Of a DNA stretch of 64,000 nt, positions 24,378-32,003 are shown piece after piece. Each line of letters starts with the position of its first letter. The first letter of the stretch is position 1. The stretch is from Ardenticatenaceae bacterium (GTDB taxonomy: Bacteria > Chloroflexota > Anaerolineae > Promineifilales > Promineifilaceae), in the NCBI GenBank assembly GCA_020634435.1, contig JACKBS010000010.1, forward strand, positions 186,001 through 250,000. Direction: 5' to 3'. Below the pieces are notes generated by a model, which worked only from the letters and a program-made list of their open reading frames with translations, ran no database searches and had not been told where the DNA came from. Made by a program: the position numbers and the translations under genes.

Positions 24378-26396
24378 TTAATTCATCGCTTCCAGCACGA
24401 TTTGGGCTATGTCTTTCACCTGCATCGGTGCACCCTTTTCCCGGTTGGCATCGCCCATCATTGTGGCGCAGAAGGGGCAGCCGACGGCCAACGTACTGGC
24501 CCCGGTGCTTTGCGCTTCGGCGAAGCGATTGCTATTTACAGCTTCCGTACCGTGCTCCTCTTCTTTCCAATATTGCGCCCCACCAGCGCCGCAGCAGAAC
24601 GAATCTTTGCCGCTGCGATCCATCTCTAGCAGCGTGGCCCCTGCTTTGGCCAACGCCTCGCGCGGTTCAGCGATGATGCCGTTGTGGCGGCCCAGGTAGC
24701 ACGGGTCGTGGTAGGTGACGCTTTCCAGCTTGCTGCCGTTTAAGCGCAGCTTGCCCCGGCCTACCAGGTCGGAGATGAGCTGGGTGTGGTGGAAGACGGT
24801 GTAATGACCGCCCAACTCACCATACTCTTTACCAATGGTGGTGAAGCAGTGTGGGCAGCTGGTTACAATCCGCTTTTTGTCGGCTCCGGCAGCGTTGAGC
24901 GTTTCGATGTTGCCCAGTGCCATTTCGTAGTACAGGTATTCGTTGCCCGCGCGCCGAGCTGAGTCGCCGGTGCAGGTCTCGGCGTCGCCCAGAACGGCAA
25001 AGCTGATGCCTGCATGATGCATAATCGTAGCCACGGCGCGGACCACTTCTTGAGCGTCTGGGTTAAATGCGCCCGCACAGCCGACCCACAGCAGGTACTC
25101 AAAGTCTGGATTTTCTTCCACGGTGGGCACATCAAAATCGAGCGGTTCCGCCCAGGCCATGCGGTCATCGGTGGACTGCCACGGGTTGCCCATGCGCTCC
25201 ATGCCCACAAACGCGCCTTTCAGCTCGTTGGGGAAGGCGGAGGCCATGAGCACCTGATCGCGTCGCATGTCCATGATGTCTAGCATGGGGGCGTTGCCTA
25301 CCGGGCAAACCTCGATGCAGTGGCCACAGGCGGTACAGGCCCACAGGGCACTTTCGCTGATGGCGTAGTCGAGCAGCGGCAGCGTTTCTTCTGCGCCGTT
25401 GGCAAATTCAAACATATTTTCGCGGATGCGATACCGCTTGTTGACCTCGATGGCGGCTGGCGAGAGTTCCTTGCCGGTGTTGTAAGCCGGGCACACTTCC
25501 TGACAGCGGTTGCACATGATGCAGGCAAAGGCATCCACCACCTGGGTTTGTTCCAATTGGAAGAGGGTCGAAGCGCCAAATTGCTCGATGGATTCGTCTT
25601 CAAAGTCCAGGGTAAACATCTGGCCCAAATAGGTGCGGTCGGGGCGGGTCATGAAGTTGAATGGCCCCATGAAAAGGTGGGCGTGTTTGGTGTAGGGGAA
25701 GTAGGGCAAGAACATGAGCACCAGACCCACAGCCATCCACCAGCTAAAGTGCCAGCCAAAGTTAAGCGCTGCGGGATTACCGCCAACCATAAATGTCTGG
25801 GCAATGAGATTGGCGACGGGCTGGAAGGGATCGGCTCCGTGTTGGGCGATGTTAAAGGCGGCACCCATCATGCGAAAGCCGACGTGGAACAAGATGAACA
25901 GGGCGACGGCAAAGGAATCTCGGTTAACGCCCCCTTCGCGAACTTTGGGCAATACTTTGACGTTGTCCCGAATTTTGAGTACCTGATCGCCCCAGGCAAA
26001 GCGGCGCAAAATGAAGTAAAGGACGCCAACGAGGACCAGCGTGCCAAAAATGTCGGCGGCCAGGCGGTAAATATCGCCAATGATGTTGTTGGGTAAAAAT
26101 TCAAAGCCGGTGATGAGCCCTTCGGCCACGTCGATGGCATTGACGAGGAAGTAAAAGATGAAGCCCCAGGCGACGCCGTAGTGAAATAACGAGGAAAGTT
26201 TGCGGTGGCGGATGATGCGGCCTTGCGAAAAGAGGGCGACCAGCCCGGTGATCATGCGGCGCGGCAGCTCATCCCACTTAAGCTTACCCTCGCCGCGCAT
26301 GATGATTTTGACCATTTGGCCAAAGGTATTGATGGTGGCCACAATGCAGACGAGCGCTAGAAAGGCAAACAAGATCTTTTCGATTGGTGATAACAT
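24378..26396 (-). CDS. Membrane Fe-S oxidoreductase (ETF:menaquinone reductase-like)
   Basis: 672 residues. The N-terminal ~270 residues contain several membrane helices of the NarI/HdrE kind, which hold haem b and meet menaquinone. Residues ~290-400 hold two 4Fe-4S motifs: CIMCNRCQEVCP and CTACGHCIEVCP. The rest is two CCG domains: the first ends LGDAETCTGDSARRAG and the second is YHDPCYLGRHNG with FCCGAGGAQYW. This architecture is known as heterodisulfide-reductase-like or EMO, which passes electrons from electron-transferring flavoprotein to menaquinone. No etf gene is adjacent. It is one of the longer stretches without any ACGGCCGT. Confidence 0.88.
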   Translation of the reverse strand: MLSPIEKILFAFLALVCIVATINTFGQMVKIIMRGEGKLKWDELPRRMITGLVALFSQGRIIRHRKLSSLFHYGVAWGFIFYFLVNAIDVAEGLITGFEFLPNNIIGDIYRLAADIFGTLVLVGVLYFILRRFAWGDQVLKIRDNVKVLPKVREGGVNRDSFAVALFILFHVGFRMMGAAFNIAQHGADPFQPVANLIAQTFMVGGNPAALNFGWHFSWWMAVGLVLMFLPYFPYTKHAHLFMGPFNFMTRPDRTYLGQMFTLDFEDESIEQFGASTLFQLEQTQVVDAFACIMCNRCQEVCPAYNTGKELSPAAIEVNKRYRIRENMFEFANGAEETLPLLDYAISESALWACTACGHCIEVCPVGNAPMLDIMDMRRDQVLMASAFPNELKGAFVGMERMGNPWQSTDDRMAWAEPLDFDVPTVEENPDFEYLLWVGCAGAFNPDAQEVVRAVATIMHHAGISFAVLGDAETCTGDSARRAGNEYLYYEMALGNIETLNAAGADKKRIVTSCPHCFTTIGKEYGELGGHYTVFHHTQLISDLVGRGKLRLNGSKLESVTYHDPCYLGRHNGIIAEPREALAKAGATLLEMDRSGKDSFCCGAGGAQYWKEEEHGTEAVNSNRFAEAQSTGASTLAVGCPFCATMMGDANREKGAPMQVKDIAQIVLEAMN

Positions 26397-26576
26397 GTGT
26401 GTCCCTCTTGTCTATGAATTTGGAAAGTCCCCAATTTGATGCAAGTTCAGGTGGGGCGAAAGTCTATCATACGGCCGTATCCACCGCAATTTGGCAATCT
26501 TTTTATACTTGCCTTCGCTATTTTACACGATTTATTGACGCAGTGCATCATGGAATGTGTAATTGGGGATTTGCGT

Positions 26577-26582
26577 TATAAT
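26577..26582 (+). promoter_or_regulatory. Possible -10 box of a leaderless transcript
   Basis: TATAAT lies only nine bases before the ATG of the glycoside hydrolase gene at 26591, and no ribosome-binding site fits between. If used, transcription would start at or next to the start codon. The -35 is unclear. Confidence 0.3.
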
Positions 26583-26590
26583 CCTGCGCT

Positions 26591-27946
26591 ATGTGGAAGA
26601 AGTTGTTGGTCGTTGTAAGTGGTTTGTTGCTGGTGGTGGCGTTGTGGCCGCCGGTTGGTTCATTGTATGAATTGACGGGCGAGGATGCCCTGCTGGCCCA
26701 ACTGCGCGGGGTGGTGCATTGGTTGAATACGGCCGTTCGCCCCCAGCCTCAACTTGCTCTAAATTCTGCTCAACGGACTATTGTGCCTGTGTCCCCGTTT
26801 GGTGTGAATACCTTTCTGGAGCAGGAAGCCGAAGTCGCTAAGCGCGAGCAGAGCCTGCAAATGGCCGCCGAGGCAGGCTTCCAGTTCATCCGTCAGGAGT
26901 TTGTCTGGGAAGATATTGAGATTCACGGCAAGGGCGATTTTGAGGATCGGCGCAACGATCCGCCGCGTTCAGCCTGGGAAAAGTACGACAACATCGTGGA
27001 TTTAGCAGAAGCGTACGACATGGAAATCATTGCCCGGCTGAGCAATCCACCTGCCTGGAGCCGTGAACTGCCAGTAGAAACCACAGGAACATTAGCACCC
27101 CCGGACAATTACGATGATTTTGGTGATTTTGCAGCGGCGGTGGCGGAGCGGTACAACGGCCGTATCCGCTACTTTCAACTGTGGAACGAACCCAACGGCA
27201 ATGGCGAGTGGGGCAACCATCAGCCCGTCAACCCGGAGCAATACACTGAGTTGCTTTGCACGGCGTACCAGCGCATCAAAGAAGTGAATCCAGGCGCGGT
27301 GGTGTTGGCCGGGGCGCTCACGCCCACCGTGGCCATCAACGACGGCAACCTGAATGATCTCATCTTTTTGGAACGGATGTATGCGGCTGGAGCTGGTGAT
27401 TGTTTTGACGTGATGTCGGCGCAGGGGTACGGCTTGTGGTCCGGCGCGCTGGACCAGCGGCTGAAGCCAAACGTGATCAACTATCCGCACAATTTGTATT
27501 TGCGCGACGTGATGGTGCGCCACGGTGATGCCGACAAACCAATCTGGATTTCGGAGCTAGGCTGGAACGTGGCGCCAGAGGGAATCGACGCGCGTTTTGG
27601 CCGCGTGACGCCAGAGCAGCAGGCCCGCTTCGCCGTGGAGGCATACGAGCGGGCGCAGGAAGAGTGGCCCTGGGTTGGTGTGATCAACTACTGGTTCCTC
27701 AAGCGCAAGGACGATTCGGAGCTGGACCAATCGTTTTACTATTTCCGTCTGCTGGACGCCGATTTTACACCGCAGCCTGTGTATGAGGCTTTGTCCGAGA
27801 GTTTACCGCAAATGGCAGAGCCTGTGCCGCAGGCTGGTGGGGTTTATGATTGGATGGCGATACGGCCGTATCTCTTCATCCCCTCCTTCGCTATCCTTTT
27901 TTTTGCCCTCCTCCGCTGGTTAACCCCTGATGAATCCGAATCCTAA
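26591..27946 (+). CDS. Membrane-anchored glycoside hydrolase, clan GH-A (GH39-like)
   Basis: 451 residues. An N-terminal hydrophobic helix (KLLVVVSGLLLVVALWPPVG) and a C-terminal one (YLFIPSFAILFFALLRWL) anchor the protein in the membrane. The core is a TIM barrel: PFGVNTFLEQEAEVAKREQS, then the acid/base Glu in YFQLWNEPNGNGEW and the nucleophile Glu in PIWISELGWNV, as in clan GH-A. GH39 is the best guess; substrate unknown. It overlaps the next gene by 17 bases, so it works with that membrane glycosyltransferase, perhaps trimming the glycan it builds. Confidence 0.8.
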   Translation: MWKKLLVVVSGLLLVVALWPPVGSLYELTGEDALLAQLRGVVHWLNTAVRPQPQLALNSAQRTIVPVSPFGVNTFLEQEAEVAKREQSLQMAAEAGFQFIRQEFVWEDIEIHGKGDFEDRRNDPPRSAWEKYDNIVDLAEAYDMEIIARLSNPPAWSRELPVETTGTLAPPDNYDDFGDFAAAVAERYNGRIRYFQLWNEPNGNGEWGNHQPVNPEQYTELLCTAYQRIKEVNPGAVVLAGALTPTVAINDGNLNDLIFLERMYAAGAGDCFDVMSAQGYGLWSGALDQRLKPNVINYPHNLYLRDVMVRHGDADKPIWISELGWNVAPEGIDARFGRVTPEQQARFAVEAYERAQEEWPWVGVINYWFLKRKDDSELDQSFYYFRLLDADFTPQPVYEALSESLPQMAEPVPQAGGVYDWMAIRPYLFIPSFAILFFALLRWLTPDESES

Positions 27947-29942
27947 AGATTTAACCGCAGAGAACGCAGAGAAAAAAAGAGAAAACTCTGTGTTCTCCGC
28001 GCACTCCGCGGTAAAAAAATATCATCGCTGGCTGCTGATTGTGATCTTCCTGCTGGCGTTTGGCCTGCGCGTGCACAACCTGCAAGTGCAATCATTTTGG
28101 AACGACGAGGGTAACAGCGCCCGCCTCAGCGAGCGCTCTATCCCGCTCATTATCGAGGGGACGGCCAGCGATATTCATCCGCCGCTGTACTATTTGCTGC
28201 TAAACCAGTGGCGCAAGCTGGTGGGCGACAGCGAATTTGGACTGCGGTCTTTGTCTTTGTTTGCAGGTTTGTTGGTGGTGCCGTTGACGTTTGTGTTGGG
28301 GAAAAAGCTGGAACACAGAGTTACGCAGAGTAGACACAGAGTTTCACAGAGAAAAAGCTGGCTACTGGGGTTACTGGCGGCGGGGCTGGTAGCCATCAAT
28401 CCAGGGATGGTTTACTATAGCCAGGAAGCGCGAATGTATGCGCTGCTGGGTTTGTGGGCGGTGCTCTCGACGGTTTTGCTGCTGCGCTGGGTTTCAGTAA
28501 TCAGTAATCAGTATTCAGTAAACAGTAAACGGAGTTGGCTGTGGGGCGGGGCGTATGTGCTATGTGCGGTGATGGGTCTGTATACGCATTACTTTTTCCC
28601 GGCCGTTCTTCTCGTTCACAATTTGTTTGTTCTCCTCAAAATCATCCAATCCCTGCCCAAACCAATAACCATTAACAATTTACCATTAACCATTAAGCAT
28701 TGGCCATTGTTGATGCTCGCCACCCTCTTGCTTTACGCCCCTTGGCTGCCAATTTTTCTGGACCAATTCGGCAGTGATCCGGTTAGCAGACCAGGTGTAG
28801 GGGAATTTGTAACGGCCGTTTCCCACTTCCTCACCTTTGGCCAAACAATGGAATTAGAGGCTAGTTACTTGTGGCTGGTGGCTGGGTTGTTGGTAATTGG
28901 GGTGGTGTACGGCCGTTCCAAGCTCATCTTGCCAATTTTGGATGTGCTCGTCCCACTGGGGATGATGTTTGCCACCGGCACGACGGGTGCTGAATACTAC
29001 AAATTTTTGATGGTCGCCGTGCCGTTTTGGGCGATTGGGTTGGCGGCGGCTTTCACCGAAACCAACCAGCGCGGCGTGCGCTTGTTGGCGGGTGTGCTGC
29101 TGCTGGTGCTGCCATGGGGGATGTGGCAATCGCTGCAAAACATGTATGGCGATCCTGCCTATGCCCGCGCCGATTACCGGGCCATGGCCCAGCGTATTCT
29201 GGCGGAGGAGCATCCCAACGCGGGCGTGATTTTGGATGCGGCCAACCAGTGGGAAGCATTCACCTACTACTTCCCCGACGAGGGCAACGTTTACCCGCTG
29301 CCCGAAGGGCGCAGCCGCCCGACACCTGAGGCGATTGATGCGACTTTGAGCCAGATTGCGGCCCAGCACGACCGAATTTACGCGATTTTTTGGGGCGAAG
29401 CGCAGCGCGATCCGGAACGGTTAATTGAGCGCTGGCTGGACGCCCACGCCTTCAAGGCGACCGACGAATGGGTCGGTGACGTCCGTTTTGTGACTTACGC
29501 CATTCCCTCTGCTCCGGCGACCGAGATGGAAACGGCCGTATCTCTCCCCTTTGGCGAAAATATTATGCTGGATGGCTATACCTTGGGCGAGACAACGCTT
29601 CGGCCGGGGGATATTGTGGAGGTAACGCTGTTTTGGCAAACGGCCGTTCCTCTGCAAAATCGCTACAAAGTGTTCCTGCATCTGCTGGACGCCAACGGTA
29701 ATCTGGTTAGCCAGCGAGATAGCGAACCGGGCGGCGGTCTGGCGCTCACCACCACCTGGCAGCCTGGTACGGCCGTCGTGGACAACCACGGCCTGCTCCT
29801 CCCCAGCGAGCTGCCGCCCGGCAGCTACCGCCTCCAGCTCGGCCTGTACGATTTGGCCAATCCCGCCGATCGCCTGCCCATCACCACGCCAGACGGCGTA
29901 ACGGATGTTTATTTGTTAACGACCATCACAATTTCGGAGTGA
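27930..29942 (+). CDS. GT39/ArnT-like membrane glycosyltransferase carrying repeat-derived insertions
   Basis: 670 residues with about 10-12 membrane helices. The first extracytoplasmic loop has the DE motif SFWNDEGNSARLSERS and DIHPPLYYLLLNQWRKL, the catalytic signature of GT-C enzymes that use polyprenyl-phosphate sugars. The C-terminal ~200 residues are a soluble domain (LDGYTLGETTLRPGDIVEV). Four stretches are made from dispersed repeats: the N-terminus LTAENAEKKRENSVFSAHSA, LEHRVTQSRHRVSQRKSW, VSVISNQYSVNSKRSW and PITINNLPLTIKHW. All remain in frame and fall in loops. The true start may lie within or after the first of these. It is coupled to the upstream hydrolase. Confidence 0.85.
   Translation: MNPNPKDLTAENAEKKRENSVFSAHSAVKKYHRWLLIVIFLLAFGLRVHNLQVQSFWNDEGNSARLSERSIPLIIEGTASDIHPPLYYLLLNQWRKLVGDSEFGLRSLSLFAGLLVVPLTFVLGKKLEHRVTQSRHRVSQRKSWLLGLLAAGLVAINPGMVYYSQEARMYALLGLWAVLSTVLLLRWVSVISNQYSVNSKRSWLWGGAYVLCAVMGLYTHYFFPAVLLVHNLFVLLKIIQSLPKPITINNLPLTIKHWPLLMLATLLLYAPWLPIFLDQFGSDPVSRPGVGEFVTAVSHFLTFGQTMELEASYLWLVAGLLVIGVVYGRSKLILPILDVLVPLGMMFATGTTGAEYYKFLMVAVPFWAIGLAAAFTETNQRGVRLLAGVLLLVLPWGMWQSLQNMYGDPAYARADYRAMAQRILAEEHPNAGVILDAANQWEAFTYYFPDEGNVYPLPEGRSRPTPEAIDATLSQIAAQHDRIYAIFWGEAQRDPERLIERWLDAHAFKATDEWVGDVRFVTYAIPSAPATEMETAVSLPFGENIMLDGYTLGETTLRPGDIVEVTLFWQTAVPLQNRYKVFLHLLDANGNLVSQRDSEPGGGLALTTTWQPGTAVVDNHGLLLPSELPPGSYRLQLGLYDLANPADRLPITTPDGVTDVYLLTTITISE
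27950..28015. repeat. ACCGCAGAG...CTCCGCGGT palindromic repeat inside coding sequence
   Basis: ACCGCAGAGAACGCAGAG on the left and TCTCCGCGCACTCCGCGGT on the right form an imperfect palindrome typical of spacers. Here it encodes the N-terminal region of the membrane glycosyltransferase. Confidence 0.7.
28311..28355. repeat. CACAGAG/CGCAGAG repeat inside coding sequence, copy 2
   Basis: It is nearly the same as the spacer block at 3981-4022 (GAACACAGAG, ACGCAGAG, CACAGAG, CACAGAG). The 11-mer GAAAAAGCTGG flanks it on both sides (28301 and 28351), like a duplicated insertion point. Confidence 0.75.
28496..28530. repeat. Heptanucleotide tract AGTAATC in coding sequence
   Basis: Five units in register: AGTAATC AGTAATC AGTATTC AGTAAAC AGTAAAC, read through as part of a loop of the membrane glycosyltransferase. 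Confidence 0.8.
28661..28709. repeat. Heptanucleotide tract ACCATTA in coding sequence
   Basis: Seven 7-base units in register (ACCAATA ACCATTA ACAATTT, then ACCATTA ACCATTA AGCATTG GCCATTG), read in frame as PITINNLPLTIKHWP. Confidence 0.8.
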
Positions 29943-29980
29943 CTTGTATTGACAATGTCAATACAAAAGCGTAGAATCTC

Positions 29981-30277
29981 ATGGATGAGAAAATTCGCTA
30001 CAAAGATATTCGTTTTGAATGGGATGCTGAAAAAGCCTATGCCAATTACAAGAAACATGGCGTTGAATTTCGAACGGCCGTTGAGATGTTCTTTGATCCC
30101 TTTTTGATGGCTCTGGATGAAAGGATTGAAGAAGGTGAAATGCGGCATCACGCAGTGGGCATGACCAAAAACTGGCAGATTTTGTTTGTGGCATTTGTCT
30201 GGCGAGGTGATGATATTCGCTTAATCTCGGCAAGGTTGGCAACCAATAGTGAGAGAAAACAGTATGAGCGTGGCTAA
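29981..30277 (+). CDS. brnT: BrnT-family toxin
   Basis: 98 residues. The pattern FEWDAEKAYANYKKHGVEF, then AVEMFFDP, GMTKNWQILFVAFV and RLISARLATNSERKQYE is that of BrnT ribonuclease toxins, with the conserved KHGV and RLISAR elements. It is the first gene of a two-gene module; the antitoxin ATG (30264) lies before its stop, so both are cotranslated. It follows the glycosyltransferase gene by 38 bp, which contains the small dyad TTGTATTGACAATGTCAATACAA; this may be the autoregulatory operator bound by the toxin-antitoxin complex. Confidence 0.85.
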   Translation: MDEKIRYKDIRFEWDAEKAYANYKKHGVEFRTAVEMFFDPFLMALDERIEEGEMRHHAVGMTKNWQILFVAFVWRGDDIRLISARLATNSERKQYERG

Positions 30278-30581
30278 ACTAAAGGCAAAATTGCAGCCAG
30301 ATCGCAAAAAATTGATGGTGAGTATTCGCATGCCAGAAGATGTGGTTGAGGAATTGAAGCGGATTGCCCCACTGTTAGGGTTTTCTGGCTACCAGCCGCT
30401 GATGCGGGCTTACATTGGGCAGGGGCTACGGGCAGATTTGGAACGCCTGGACCAGGAGACGGAACTTTCTCGATTGGTAGAAAGTTTGCGGCGGCAGGGA
30501 GTGGGGATGAGGTGTTGGCAACGGCCGTTGCCGAAGCCAAAGTTGAATATCGCACCGACTAACTTGCCAGGAAACATTTAG
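30264..30581 (+). CDS. brnA: BrnA-like antitoxin, C-terminus altered by an apparent 1-base deletion
   Basis: The frame from ATG 30264 encodes MSVAKLKAKLQPDRKKLMVSI and a ribbon-helix-helix-like middle (MPEDVVEELKRIAPLLGFSG), then an implausible tail GMRCWQRPLPKPKLN. If one G is added to the G4 run at 30503-30506, the tail becomes DEVLATAVAEAKVEYRTD followed by TAA at 30562, acidic and helical like other antitoxin ends. The indel is either real, which may weaken toxin binding, or a homopolymer error. The C-terminal ACGGCCGT copy (30521) reads Thr-Ala-Val in the corrected frame, as it commonly does elsewhere, which supports the correction. Confidence 0.7.
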   Translation: MSVAKLKAKLQPDRKKLMVSIRMPEDVVEELKRIAPLLGFSGYQPLMRAYIGQGLRADLERLDQETELSRLVESLRRQGVGMRCWQRPLPKPKLNIAPTNLPGNI

Positions 30582-30612
30582 TCGGATACTCCATAATGTA
30601 AACAAGTCTGAT

Positions 30613-30638
30613 ATGCGGGCAACCACCGTTGCCCGCAT
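30613..30638. terminator. Hairpin ATGCGGGCAAC/GTTGCCCGCAT
   Basis: A perfect 11-bp stem with a 4-base loop between two convergent genes, the plus-strand antitoxin and the minus-strand DsrE gene. It lacks a clear T run, so intrinsic termination is uncertain. Confidence 0.5.
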
Positions 30639-30655
30639 GTTCGTGTAAAACTAGA

Positions 30656-30991
30656 TTACGGCCGTATCACCCGATCCGCCGTGGCCATGAGCTGCACCGT
30701 GCCGTCCATGCCGCCGATTTCGCCAATTTGCAGCAGTTCGCGCCGGTTGTGATGGTCCAGGCAGGTGCCGCAGGAGGCAATCCGCGCCCCTTTCGCTTCT
30801 AGCTGGCGCAGGCTGGCCAGCGCCGGACTGTCCGGCGTGGTGGTGAGGAAGATGCCGTTGTTCACGCAGCCCACCACGTCAATTGTTACGTCTGAAGTCG
30901 CCAGCTTCTCCAGAAAAACTAGCAGCAGCTTGCGCCCCAATTCGGGATCCCCTTCGCCCATTTTGTCGGAATTTAGATAAAGAAAATTCAT
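30656..30991 (-). CDS. DsrE-family protein, YedF-like
   Basis: 111 residues from ATG 30991, with AAGGAG seven bases upstream. The sequence MNFLYLNSDKMGEGDPELGR, VDVVGCVNNGIFL-like centre and ARIASCGTCLDHHNRRELL match the DsrE-like C-terminal domain of YedF; the CGTCLD cysteines are the conserved pair. YedF-type proteins have been linked to selenium metabolism because they co-occur with selenophosphate synthetase genes (family knowledge), which matters for the candidate selenoprotein at 4801-5208. It is the last gene of the PPC-ECF operon, so a role in handling the imported compound or sulfur relay is equally possible. Confidence 0.75.
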   Translation of the reverse strand: MNFLYLNSDKMGEGDPELGRKLLLVFLEKLATSDVTIDVVGCVNNGIFLTTTPDSPALASLRQLEAKGARIASCGTCLDHHNRRELLQIGEIGGMDGTVQLMATADRVIRP

Positions 30992-31017
30992 AGTTGTTCT
31001 CCTTGGTTGATTGTTGT

Positions 31018-31063
31018 TAGTGGTTAGTGGCTGGTGAAAGGTGCTAGCCACTAACCACTATCA
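31018..31063. repeat. Heptanucleotide tract TTAGTGG and its complement
   Basis: TTAGTGG TTAGTGG CTGGTGA followed by GCTAGCC ACTAACC ACTATCA. The two arms are complementary and fill the 76-bp spacer between the EcfA and DsrE genes. Confidence 0.65.
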
Positions 31064-31067
31064 ACTT

Positions 31068-31873
31068 TTATTTACCGTTCCCCCGCCACGCCTCCAAAAA
31101 ATCAGGAATCATCCAGACGGTTTTTGGCAGATTGAGTCCCTGCGCCAGCTGGGTGATGGCTGGTGGTTCGACCTGAGTTTGTTGGAGAACGGCCGTTTCC
31201 CCTACCACCTCCGCCGTCAACCCATCGCGCAGCACTTGCCCCGCGTGCATGACCACCAGCCGGGTAAAGTTCGCCGCCACAAACTCCATGTCGTGGCTGA
31301 TGGCGATGACCGTTTTGCCCGCCTCGCGCCAGCGGACTAGCAAGTCAGCCAGCAGCGCCTGGAAGTGGGCATCCTGCCCCGTCGTCGGCTCGTCCAGCAC
31401 CAGGATAGGGGTGTCCATCGCCAGCACGGCGGCCAGGGCCACCCGCTTGCGCCACGCCAGGCTGAGATCGTACGGATTTTCTTGGGCAACGGCCGTTAAC
31501 TCCAAACTGTGCAGCGCTTCCGTCACCAGTGCGGCGGTGCGCGTCGCATCGAAGCCCAGATTGCGCGGACCAAACACCAGTTCGGCGGCTACGGTGCGCT
31601 GGAAAAGCTGCTCGTCCGGGTGCTGGAACAGGTAGCCGACGCGCCGCGCCAATTGGGCCACGCTATGCCCGTCCGTGCGCCAATCGCCAATCTGCACCTG
31701 GCCGGAAGACGGCCGTAACAGCCCGTTCAACTGCTTGGCCAGCGTCGTCTTGCCCGACCCGTTCTGCCCGACGATGGCCACCTGCTCCCCGCCGCCACCC
31801 GCAGCGACACATCCGCCAGGGCTGTGACCCCGCTGGGGTAACGATACTGGATTTGGTCAATCACAATGTCCAT
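31068..31873 (-). pseudogene. ecfA2: ECF transporter ATPase (second EcfA), frameshifted near the N-terminus
   Basis: The frame from ATG 31873 reads MDIVIDQIQYRYPSGVTALA then DVSLRVAAG and leaves frame; the next frame resumes at AIVGQNGSGKTTLAKQLNGLL (Walker A). Adding one G to the run at 31787-31790 restores AAGEQVAIVGQNG. The rest is an intact ABC ATPase: LSLAWRKRVALAAVLAM (signature, with LSLAW in place of the usual LSGGQ), Walker B PILVLDEPTTGQD and the switch His ISHD. If the frameshift is real, the transporter would lack one of its two ATPases unless a downstream start is used. The unusual signature LSLAW is a second oddity. It could also be a sequencing error. Confidence 0.75.
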
Positions 31874-32003
31874 CAAAACACCTTTGCCAGAAAATCTTTA
31901 ACGCAAAGGGGCAAAGAAGCAAGAGGAAAGCGGAAAAAAGATTCTTTGCCCCTTTATTTCTGCATCTTTGCGTCAAATGCTCGCTCGGAAGGCACGACAA
32001 CCT
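31874..32003. other. Spacer with complementary CGCAAAG/CTTTGCG repeat
   Basis: Between the two ATPase genes, AAATCTTTAACGCAAAGG pairs loosely with CATCTTTGCGTC, enclosing GGGGCAAAGAAG and TTCTTTGCCCC, a perfect 11-bp match. It is another spacer hairpin repeat and carries no gene. Confidence 0.5.
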
